A stretch of DNA of 64,000 nucleotides, taken from positions 1,674,001-1,738,000 of the forward strand of contig CP085828.1 in the NCBI GenBank assembly GCA_020809705.1, read 5' to 3'. The notes below the pieces were generated by a model. That model was not told the DNA's origin. It saw only the letters and a program-made list of their open reading frames with translations, and searched no databases. This document shows, piece after piece, positions 25,554-34,033 of the stretch. The number at the start of each line of letters is the position of its first letter. Position 1 is the first letter of the stretch. The DNA comes from Calonectria ilicicola. Taxonomy: Eukaryota; Ascomycota; Sordariomycetes; Hypocreales; Nectriaceae. The position numbers and the translations under genes were made by a program.

Positions 25554-26441
25554 CTAAAACAACGTCTGTCCGCCATCTATGAGGATGTCTGCTCCGGTAA
25601 TGTAGCGACCGGCAGGGCTCGTCAGCAGGATTATGGCACCACACAGCTCCTCGGGGGATCCCATGCGGCCCATGGGGTTTCTCTCGTTCCAGATGGTCCT
25701 CGCCGCCTGCAGCCCATCACCCTCGTTCAGGATCGTGTCCATGTACCCGGGGCTGATGCTGTTGACGCGGATGCCGTGCACCGCCCACTCGGCCGCCAGC
25801 GACTTTGTCATGGCCAGCACCACCGCCTTGGAGGCGTTGTAGGCTGCCTGCGGCTGCGGGAAGTTGACGCGGTGCGCCGAGATGGACGCAACGTGGACGA
25901 TGCTCCCGCCCTTTCCGGCCTGCGCCATGACCTTGGCCACGGCTTTTGCGCAGATAAAGGAGCCCGTTGCGTTGACGTCCAACACTCGCCGCCACTCGTG
26001 GGCCGGGAGCTCGGTTGCGTGCCCAACGCCGACGACGCCGGCAAAGGTGAGGAGGATGTCAATGCCGCCACACGTCTCCGCCGCCTCATGCGCCGCCGCA
26101 TCGACTTCCTTCTCATCCGTAACGTTGACGACGGAAAAGGCAACGCTTGCGGCAGGAAACTCTAACCGCAGCGCCTGTATCCTGGCTTCCGACAGCGGGT
26201 TTTGGAGGTCCCAGATCAGGAGGTGTTCCACGCCATGCTCAAGAAGGGCCCTGCTGACGACGAAGCCGAGGTCCCCCGTCCCGCCCGTGACCACAGCTGT
26301 GCCTGAAAGGCTGAAGCGGGCAGTAGCTCGTTCTGCCGGCGACGGGGCAGACGGGGCTTGGAGAGGTGCTGTGAGTGGTGCATCGCCAGTGCTCAGCATC
26401 ATCTGGGGGATGACGCGCGAGGTGAGTTCGGAGCGGTCCAT
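25554..26441 (-). CDS. Short-chain dehydrogenase/reductase (polyol/sugar type)
   Basis: Single-exon NAD(P)-dependent oxidoreductase of 295 residues with a ~45-residue N-terminal extension before the Rossmann fold. Visible motifs: TGGTGDLG (52-59, cofactor loop), DVNATG with the structural Asn157, IVHVASIS (catalytic Ser near 186-188), YNASK with Y201 and K205, and the closing GADILIDGG. The acidic residue after the second strand (LLIWD, D78) suggests NAD rather than NADP. The usual NNAG motif reads TFAG (132-135), a mild departure. Overall layout recalls fungal D-arabinitol, mannitol or sorbose dehydrogenases, but the substrate cannot be fixed from sequence. The coding region is very GC-rich and gives long open frames on the other strand, which I treat as shadows. 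Confidence 0.9.
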   Translation of the reverse strand: MDRSELTSRVIPQMMLSTGDAPLTAPLQAPSAPSPAERATARFSLSGTAVVTGGTGDLGFVVSRALLEHGVEHLLIWDLQNPLSEARIQALRLEFPAASVAFSVVNVTDEKEVDAAAHEAAETCGGIDILLTFAGVVGVGHATELPAHEWRRVLDVNATGSFICAKAVAKVMAQAGKGGSIVHVASISAHRVNFPQPQAAYNASKAVVLAMTKSLAAEWAVHGIRVNSISPGYMDTILNEGDGLQAARTIWNERNPMGRMGSPEELCGAIILLTSPAGRYITGADILIDGGQTLF

Positions 26442-27082
26442 GATGTGTTTATTTTAGTCCCTAGGAATTATAGATAAAGAGACTTTGACAAAGTCGCAGA
26501 TTCGACATTCACACAGCTACTCTAGTCAGGTTGCAACGTCGTCCACGGCTTGGGGTAAGCTTGGTGCGGAGTCAATTACAACCCAGCCATGTGACACAGC
26601 GATTGCATGCATGCATGTATGCATGTGTATATGCTTTAGGAAACGGTTGTTCTGACTTATGTAACCATTTCCAAATTATATGCCAAGCATCTTGTCTTCT
26701 AAAAATGCCAAATAGATGTTAGAAACTAGAGTGCTTGCTGAGTTCACAAAGGAACGAGAGCAGCCACGGGTTTAGAAGAATAACACTGATTGTTCAAAAT
26801 GTCACAATAAACACCCGACGCCTCACTCTAATGCTTGTTCTAACGAAGTCCATTACTTCCCTTGATGGGCCCAGGTGCTGGCTCAACTGTAGGAAGGGAG
26901 CCATGTTCTTTGTCTCTAGGGGTTGGTCTAGGAACAAAGCAGCTCCTCCATGAACATCCACTAGACCAGCCCCTCTTAAGAGAATAACAAAGACGTTTGA
27001 AATATTTAAGATGATGATATTCAAACAGTAGATACCAGTTAGTCTCACTTCGATTGCAGAATACCTGGATATCTGAATAAAA
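26442..27082. promoter_or_regulatory. Divergent spacer between SDR and the six-cysteine-array gene
   Basis: 640 bp between two divergent start codons. It becomes AT-rich from about 26640 and carries a degenerate ATGC/GTAT repeat at 26603-26633. No further gene seen; both promoters should lie here. Confidence 0.45.
26603..26633. repeat. GCAT-type tandem tetranucleotide repeat
   Basis: About seven tetranucleotide units of GCAT with substitutions (GTAT, GTGT), located in the divergent spacer. Palindromic GCATGC units are included. Confidence 0.75.
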
Positions 27083-30000
27083 ATGTCTTTCGATCAATAT
27101 TATCCAGATGGAGAGGGGTCGTACCACGCCGAGGTGTTTGGATTCGACTATACTTCGTTTGACGAATATAACGAAGGGTTAACAGATGTTGCACATACCG
27201 GTATTGATCGGGGTAGTGAGCCCGGTCCTTCCACGGCTACTCAGGCACCACAAAAGCGGCACGCCCCGGTTGAAGATTTTGAAGACTCAGGCCCCAGTTC
27301 TCGCAGGAGGAGACAAAGAACCGACACTGATGAGCCGCCTATTATAAATGAGCACAGATATGGAGGAGAGGGCGAAGGAGAGGGTGAAGCAGAGGGTGAA
27401 GCAGAGAGTGAAGGAGAGGACGATGGCGCACCAGATATCTCCTCAGTTCCCCGTACCCGCCGTTTGGGCAAGCGACCTGTACCTCCTGCCGAGAATAATG
27501 GGGGTCATGACCAACAAGCCGCCTCCAGCGATCACCCACGAGCCATCATGAATAGACGAAAAAAGGCGCCGCCCCCAGGCCACATGGAGACTGAGGAGGA
27601 AATGAAGAACCGGATTCGTAGGGAAACCGACCGGGTGAAGCGAGTGGAGCGATGGAGAAGGGAAGAGGCAGGGATGCACTCTGACAACATTTGCGACTTC
27701 TGCAAAACTCACCCCGATGGCATGGCTGCTCACAGGGAACGGCCCTGCAACTTTTACTGGTCCGACGATCTCACCATCGAATGCCAAAACTGTGCCGATT
27801 TTCGTTCTCAAAATCCAGGCCCAGCTGAGAAATGCCGGGTGGCGACTAAGAACATGGTGTATAAGCGGTATGGTGCCAATGACCCAGTTGTTCCGTCTAT
27901 ACCTGCGTGTGATGAGTGCATTGAATGTGGATATGAGAATACTTGCGACGTCGATGCCTTCCTGGGCATCGCGTGCCGTCATTGCGAGTCAAGCACATGT
28001 CTCGTTAACGGAACCGTCCAAAGACCACGAGTGGAAGACAGGATCAAAGAAGAGAGGCCCTGGTATCGACACGCGTGTGAGCGATGCAGCGTCGGTCCCA
28101 AAAAGGTCAAGGACGACGAAAAGTGCACATGGCTCACAGACCGCACCACATGGGACACAGGCTGTACTCGGTGCATCCAAGATAACACGGGATGCCTCAG
28201 GTCAGGACACTTGATTCGAGAGCCAGATAGCTCAAAGATCAAGCCGCCCAGCACATGGGCACTTCCACCCTCGAAAGAGATGGAAGCGGGAACCACGGAG
28301 CTCAAGGCGAAAACAGCATGGCGCAAGATATGTAAACATTGCAGCGAATTCATGGGCCAAAATGTTTGCCGAGTCCCATTTACCAATATCTGGTCGGCAT
28401 GCACCCGTTGCACTCAGATAGGTATCGATTGTGTCAATGAGATAGGCGGGGAAAAGGGAGACGAAGACGAAGACACGGACGAGGATGAGGAGCCACGGGA
28501 GCGTTTGTACCCCATTCAAGACTTAAGCCGGGTTGGCTTTGGTCGGAACCTCTCGTTCGAAATCTGCACTCAGTGTTGGATTCATAAACGACCTTGCGAT
28601 CGCCAACGTCCATGCGACTCTTGCACAAAGGTCAAGAAGCAGAGGAAAAGGAGCAAAGACAAAGGCGGGCCCAGCGAGCTTGGGGGGAAGAAGGATTACG
28701 AATGCGACGACTTTGACAAGAAAAAAGGAAGAACAAAAACATTGCATAACTGCATGATTCGCTCCAAGAAGAATCTGGGGCCCTTGTACTACCTTGCTCT
28801 TGGCTATGGTCCCGGAGGTGTCGACACAGTCAAAACGGGCTCCAACCCGTACGATTGGATCGGCCCCATGGTGCCCAAATACGGCTCATTGAACATGAGA
28901 AAAGACGGCACTGTCCCAAAGCCCTATGCCGAAGTCATCTCCACAGAAGCTGCACGGCTGCGGCCCCAAGGAGCACCCCCTCATGGGTGTCTCAACGGGA
29001 GCCTAGAAAATGCGAGGCCGTCCCAGCTGACGGGAGAGATTCTGGATGGAATTCTAAGTAGACAAGGAATCGTAGGGGGTCCCAACATGTCATGGAGATA
29101 TGAGCAGGTAGTCAAGCTCATGATAAGTCCAAACTGGCCCAGGGGATGGGAGGGAGTCACCATAGAGCCAGCGTCGATCCTTGCGGCATCTCCAAGGACA
29201 AAGCAGGGAGCTAGGGCACGAGCTGCCGCTGCTCGGACTCTTCCAGCTCCTCAGTCTAGTGGTGTTCCTGAAACTAGTGGTGTTCCCCAATCTGGTAGTG
29301 CTCCAGCTCCTCCGGCGCAACCCTTAGATCCACAGATCGATCAAATGGTTCGAGCCGCCGCAGTTGCTAACCAACTCGGCCCCCCAGGCCAAGCAGGACC
29401 CATAAACCCGTTTTACAACTATGCACTGGAAGTAGCTGCGGCATATGACGGTCAACGAGGGGTAGACACGCAGGGGGGCGTTGAGTCTTCAGCATCCATG
29501 TGGAGTGGTGGCCCTGGAAATGGAAATGCACTGCAGCCGTGGTTGCAACCGCAAACACAGGCGCAAACACAAACGACGCACATGCAGGAAGGCAAGCAAA
29601 CACGGGAGGAGCGGGGAGAGCAAACACATGCAAGTACCCGTCAACTAGGAAAGCAAAAGCTGGGCAATCAAGAACTGAGCGGGTATAATAACCAGCAACC
29701 CCCGAGCCAGGAAACTACCTTTGAACAATACCGCAACCTTTTCGGCGGAGACAACGACGCCATCTTCAATCATCTTTTCCCCCCTACCGAGGAGGATCGC
29801 CTCAGCAGTTTCAACACTTTTATCAGCGCTGACAAGATCCTGCTTCCACAACTGCGCAAGTTTCTGCAGTCATCCTCATCATCATCACGCTGGGAGCCTT
29901 CCAATCACCTCAAAGACGTCTCCATGAATCACTGGAAAGAAGTGCCGCTGCAAGGGGAAGAGATTCCTCCCCAGCCAGGCCCCTTTCGCGTCTTCAATTT

Positions 30001-30862
30001 CAGCGCGAGCACTCTCATCCCGGACAATCCCTCTCGCGACATCAATGCCGACTTTGACCTCCAGTCGTCTGCAAACGGTCCCAACGTCAGCACCTGCATG
30101 GAGCCATTGCAGCATGGAGGGCTCGGCGTGTGTGGCAAGCCAGTGGCAGATCAGGTCGGATGCCGAAGCCTCACGCATCGCCAGAATAATCCAACTCACT
30201 TCCTCGTCTGCAAGGACTGCCAGGAAGAGAGCGCACAAGTTCTTGTCAAGCCAGAGGGGAAACCCATCACCAGGTCCGAAATTCTCAGCATGCGTGCCTA
30301 CGCGTGCGACGAGTGCGCTACACTCATCATCAACGACGACAATGTGGCGTCCAGTCTCCCAAATGATGGTTCCCGCCGCATATGGGGCATGCTCAACGGT
30401 CATGCTGTCCCAGGCATCATTCACAATACCTCTCAAGACCTCGGCCCCGGCTCCATTGCATATGAAGCGAGAGCCATGCCTGCGACCGGGTGCGCCTGCG
30501 CAACAAAGTTGCTGGATCAACCTCTCTGCCGTTTCCACCGTCTATACTGCGCGGATCGAGCCATGCGGCAGGTGGCTTTGATGAACGAGTTCCGCATGCT
30601 TCGCTTCCACGCGCCCGTGTGCCCGAGGTGCTTGAGTTGCAAGGGGTCAATTCTATCCAACATGTCGGCTGACTGCGAGGGGTTCGTTAATACGAATGGA
30701 AGACCCACGGCTTGGGTGTGTCTGGCGTGCAATGACTGGGTTGTCAACCAGCGCAACGACTCCAACAACAAAGCTCAACTCGTGCCAGGGGAGCTTGGCT
30801 CACTTGATGTAAACCAGTGGTTCCCGGAAACAGACGCGAGTAAAGGAGCGCAGGACGTTTAG
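27083..30862 (+). CDS. Uncharacterised 1259-residue protein with five tandem six-cysteine (Zn2Cys6-like) modules
   Basis: No named family recognised. One uninterrupted frame from an ATG at 27083. Residues 1-200 are charged, with an acidic repeat (about 95-114) and basic patches (SRRRRQR, NRRKK) that could be nuclear signals. Residues 204-541 hold five modules with cysteine order CX2C..C..CX2C..C: C204/207/222/234/237/251; C276/279/288/298/301/306; C332/335/348/361/364/371; C417/420/429/440/443/450; C495/498/505/511/514/541. The fifth has the exact CX2CX6CX5CX2C core of fungal Zn2Cys6 clusters but a distant sixth Cys. Residues ~700-880 are low-complexity (Ala, Pro, Gln). Residues 1005-1216 form another Cys-rich region with four CX2C pairs. 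DNA or RNA binding is an inference only. Intronless, unlike most neighbours, and flanked by wide spacers. Confidence 0.85.
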   Translation: MSFDQYYPDGEGSYHAEVFGFDYTSFDEYNEGLTDVAHTGIDRGSEPGPSTATQAPQKRHAPVEDFEDSGPSSRRRRQRTDTDEPPIINEHRYGGEGEGEGEAEGEAESEGEDDGAPDISSVPRTRRLGKRPVPPAENNGGHDQQAASSDHPRAIMNRRKKAPPPGHMETEEEMKNRIRRETDRVKRVERWRREEAGMHSDNICDFCKTHPDGMAAHRERPCNFYWSDDLTIECQNCADFRSQNPGPAEKCRVATKNMVYKRYGANDPVVPSIPACDECIECGYENTCDVDAFLGIACRHCESSTCLVNGTVQRPRVEDRIKEERPWYRHACERCSVGPKKVKDDEKCTWLTDRTTWDTGCTRCIQDNTGCLRSGHLIREPDSSKIKPPSTWALPPSKEMEAGTTELKAKTAWRKICKHCSEFMGQNVCRVPFTNIWSACTRCTQIGIDCVNEIGGEKGDEDEDTDEDEEPRERLYPIQDLSRVGFGRNLSFEICTQCWIHKRPCDRQRPCDSCTKVKKQRKRSKDKGGPSELGGKKDYECDDFDKKKGRTKTLHNCMIRSKKNLGPLYYLALGYGPGGVDTVKTGSNPYDWIGPMVPKYGSLNMRKDGTVPKPYAEVISTEAARLRPQGAPPHGCLNGSLENARPSQLTGEILDGILSRQGIVGGPNMSWRYEQVVKLMISPNWPRGWEGVTIEPASILAASPRTKQGARARAAAARTLPAPQSSGVPETSGVPQSGSAPAPPAQPLDPQIDQMVRAAAVANQLGPPGQAGPINPFYNYALEVAAAYDGQRGVDTQGGVESSASMWSGGPGNGNALQPWLQPQTQAQTQTTHMQEGKQTREERGEQTHASTRQLGKQKLGNQELSGYNNQQPPSQETTFEQYRNLFGGDNDAIFNHLFPPTEEDRLSSFNTFISADKILLPQLRKFLQSSSSSSRWEPSNHLKDVSMNHWKEVPLQGEEIPPQPGPFRVFNFSASTLIPDNPSRDINADFDLQSSANGPNVSTCMEPLQHGGLGVCGKPVADQVGCRSLTHRQNNPTHFLVCKDCQEESAQVLVKPEGKPITRSEILSMRAYACDECATLIINDDNVASSLPNDGSRRIWGMLNGHAVPGIIHNTSQDLGPGSIAYEARAMPATGCACATKLLDQPLCRFHRLYCADRAMRQVALMNEFRMLRFHAPVCPRCLSCKGSILSNMSADCEGFVNTNGRPTAWVCLACNDWVVNQRNDSNNKAQLVPGELGSLDVNQWFPETDASKGAQDV
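27366..27424 (+). repeat. Purine-rich minisatellite coding for an acidic Gly/Glu tract
   Basis: Imperfect units of the form GAGGGTGAAGCA repeat inside the coding frame and give a Gly-Glu-Ala-Glu pattern. All visible units keep the frame. Confidence 0.75.
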
Positions 30863-31775
30863 AAACCTCGCATAAGATAGATAGCCCCATGTTCTTTTCT
30901 GTTTCTTTGTAATCTTTGATATTGTCTCCTTTGGAACCTGCGTTTGGAAACACGGGCAAGCACATTCGTTCACGTTTTACATACATGGAAAATAGACTCA
31001 GCAAGATGCAAAAACAAACTCTTAGACAGCTTTACACGTGATATTATGCAATAGATACACTCAAACTACATTTTATTCCATACATGCTTCAGGATAGGTA
31101 GTTGAATTTTTGCTGACTGTGACCACTGCTGCCGGAGAGAAGGAAACCTCATAAAGAAAAGAAATTACAGGTATGAAATAATGGATATAAGGGAAAAACG
31201 CAGAACCCATATTTAGTCTTCGAAATTCATCCTCCCCGATGACACAAAACATAAAAAAAAAATTTGGGGGTCTCTCGCGAGGTCCTGGGGGCCAGCATTT
31301 TGCTTACACAGCATCTGTAGCACAAGCTTCCCCTTCTTTGTCTTTCTCTCCGGTCAATAGATGGCCCTCTTTTATCCACGAGGTGCAAAATAAGGCACTC
31401 TAAACAGGGATTGCCATGCCATGTACCATATACCATCATCCATGATGGCCCATTCCACTTTGAGATTAAAAGTGGCACGGCTGGTCACCTTTGCCGTATC
31501 GCCGCGACATGACCGTGGGCTGCATCGAAAAGTCCAAGTGCGTGTGGAATAAAGCCAGAACCCGACTCCCCGTCCGATGCAAATCAACATTTTGATCCTC
31601 AGATCCTCCAAAGCAAATCCGACTGTTGCGTAGGAATCGATAGCACAACGCGCGAGTGATGGTACCCCAAGCATGGCAGGCTTTTCGGTCGCCGGTCACC
31701 TACGCCACATTTAGTCGCGCCTAGAGATGCAAAATCATCTCTCCCCATCATCCTTCGATAGACAATACACCCTCC
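30863..31775. other. Convergent 3' region between the six-cysteine-array gene and RAS1
   Basis: 913 bp, AT-rich at the left (30880-31260), with 3' UTRs of both facing genes. No coding sequence recognised. Confidence 0.45.
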
Positions 31776-32696
31776 TTACATCACCACGCACTTGGCACAG
31801 CATCCAGCCTCTTGCTCTCCGCTATCGACATCAATGGGCTTGGGTGGGCCGTTGGCGCCGGTAGTGCCACCGCTGCCAGTTGAGTAGCCCTGCATCTCGC
31901 GGTTGTACCTTCGGATCTCTCGCACGATGTCATAGAAAGCCTTGTCGACGTTGATTCGTGATTTGGCCGATGTCTCGATGAATTTGCAGCCGAATGATCT
32001 TGCGAGCGCCTCACCCTCTGGGAGTGTGTTAGTTGCAGTTCGTACTGAATCCGATGTTAGATTGCTGCATACCTTGTCGCGTAACCTCTCGCTCGTTCTC
32101 CAGATCGCACTTGTTGCCAACAACAACCATGGGGAAGTAGTCCTTATCCTTGACACGCAAAATCTGTTGCTGGAAGGTGGCGATTTCCTCGAAGCTCTGT
32201 CGGGAGTTGATCGAGTAGACGAGCAGGAAACCCTCGCCAGTTCGCATGTACTGCTCTCGCATGGCACTGTACTCCTCCTGGCCGGCGGTATCGAGAACGT
32301 CTAGAAGGGCGACCTCATCGTCGATAACGCACTGCTTTCGGTACGAATCTGTTTGGAGAGAGAAATGTCAGTATGGCAAACATGGCGGTCTGGGATCCAT
32401 CGGTCAAGAGGCAGGCGAACCTTCAATTGTAGGATCATACTCGTCGACGAAGTGGCTCTGGATCAACTGAATGGTCAAGCAAGATTTACCGACACCACCA
32501 CCGCCAACAACGACGAGCTTATACTCTCGCAAAAACTAAGACGGGCGCTGGGTTAGCCAGAGGAGCAAGACAGAGGCCGAAACGATGGCGTAGCGGGTGC
32601 AACGCGGCGGGTGCATTGAGGCCGCCGCGGGTCGGCACGCATTGAGAGCGGATTGGCAACGCAAATGATGGGACATACCTTGGTTGATGCAGCCAT
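31776..32696 (-). CDS. RAS1: Ras1 small GTPase
   Basis: Membrane-anchored switch acting upstream of adenylate cyclase and MAPK pathways in fungi; it controls growth polarity and development. Exons 32679..32696, 32421..32535, 32073..32348 and 31776..32017 give 216 residues. The first exon encodes only MAASTK, then a 143 bp intron. Motifs: P-loop GGGGVGKS (17-24), effector region [22 protein letters not shown] (64-74, Q68 equals human Q61), NKCD (123-126), ETSAK (151-155). The position equal to human G12 is Gly19, so there is no activating change. The tail ends GCCAKCVVM: a CaaX box for farnesylation with upstream Cys pair suited to palmitoylation. Donor of intron 32349-32420 is GTTCGC, which is unusual but forced by the DSYRKQC join. 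Reading matches the RAS-1 type rather than RAS-2/Rap. Confidence 0.97.
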
Positions 32697-33074
32697 TGTG
32701 ATTGATGAAGATTGAGGAAGCTGGCACAGCTCAGGTCGGGGTGGCGCTGAAAATTGACTCGCGCAGGGGGGCTGGTCGTCGCAGAAGCGTCGGATTCAGA
32801 GGCCGGTGAGGTGAAGGACGACGATGGCGAAGGCCAGTAGAAGAAGAGAAGGGAGGGCGAGAGGTCGAAGAGTTCGGGTTCGAGATGAACAAAGAGAAAA
32901 AGGATTCCTCACAGAACTGAAAGAGAAAGAGATGGATGGGATGGAGGATGAATGCAAATGGGCCAAGGTTCGAGGTCAAAGCAGAGGAAAAGAGAAGGAA
33001 GGGAAGGGGAGAAGACAGGGAAGGGGGGTGGGGGGCGTGGATGGATTGAGGGGGAAGAAGAGAGGAATGGGTAC

Positions 33075-33110
33075 CGGGTGGAGGGTGGAGGGTGGAGGGT
33101 GTGGGTGTGC
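33075..33110 (+). repeat. GGGTGGA tandem repeat with G-quadruplex potential, upstream of RAS1
   Basis: A 7-bp unit repeats three to four times and runs on into GGGTGTGGGTGTG. It lies about 380-415 bp upstream of the RAS1 start codon, G-rich on the template strand. Folding is predicted from the rule of four G3 runs only. Confidence 0.75.
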
Positions 33111-33998
33111 GAGTGGACTAGAGGTACTGCAGTTTGCCCACTAAGGCAAGGTACCTTCGATTTTAGGTCCTTGACCTTGGCTCTTGGCCCCCTGATTAAA
33201 GAGCGCGAGTGAGGGTGAAGGCATGGAGAGGAGAGTGTGTGCAGGAGTGCCAGTCCCAGTCGAGCCGTCGTCTGTCACAGGTCAGTCAAGTCAACTGCAG
33301 AAGAAGGAGAGCAGCAATCGGATGTGGAGAACCGAAGAAGAAGAAAGAAAAAAAAAAGAAGTACATGCACACACACACATACATAGCCGAAGGAGTGCAG
33401 CACAAAGAAGACACCCAGAACAAATCGTTGACGACTGGCCGCATCGGCCGAATCGCCACGGGACGAAGCCGTCCATCCTTTTGCCTTCGCGTCTGCTCTG
33501 CTGCCTTCTCCCGCCCTCTTCCATACGCTGCCGCCGGAAGCTCCATCCATTCCACGCCGTAGTGTCTCGTTCGCGTCCAGCGATTCTATGTATCGATCTA
33601 TCCATGCCCAGTCCACAACAGCTCCCGGTCTACTGTATGTGTAGTAGATCTGGGGCGCACCTGAAGAGCACGTCTCGCCTAGCGAGCTGGTTCATTTGGT
33701 CTCCATATCTGGTCTAGCATCAACACCGCTGTCCTCCAAAGCTTCTAGCCAAGAAAAGATGACGACCCGGGCGCTGATGGGCGCTCGACAGCAGATTGCC
33801 CGGACCCGACAGTCGACCCAGCTCATTGGCCTAGCTCGTCGTGCTCCAGTCGTGCTGCTGGAGACTCCCGTCCGCCACTGGGAGCTGGGACCATTTTCGA
33901 CCGCTCCCGGAGGCACTTATTGGAACCCTGGACCGCTAAAGCCTAACCTGGTCATTGGCCACACCCCAGGACAGGCCTAGCCCAACCACCACACGTCT

Positions 33999-34033
33999 GT
34001 ATGTATGTATGTATGTGTGTGTGTGTGTATGTG
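33999..34033. repeat. TATG then TG microsatellite
   Basis: Four TATG units followed by about eight TG units and a final TATG. Non-coding context. Confidence 0.9.

Noticed and set aside
25386..26165. 259-codon frame on the + strand over the SDR gene
   Set aside because: Arg/His/Gly-rich translation typical of GC-rich shadow frames; the SDR motifs are on the minus strand.
33696..33980. 94-codon + frame between RAS1 and the gene-poor region
   Set aside because: No family resemblance, no supporting splice or promoter context, and Arg/Thr/Pro-rich composition; too weak to call.
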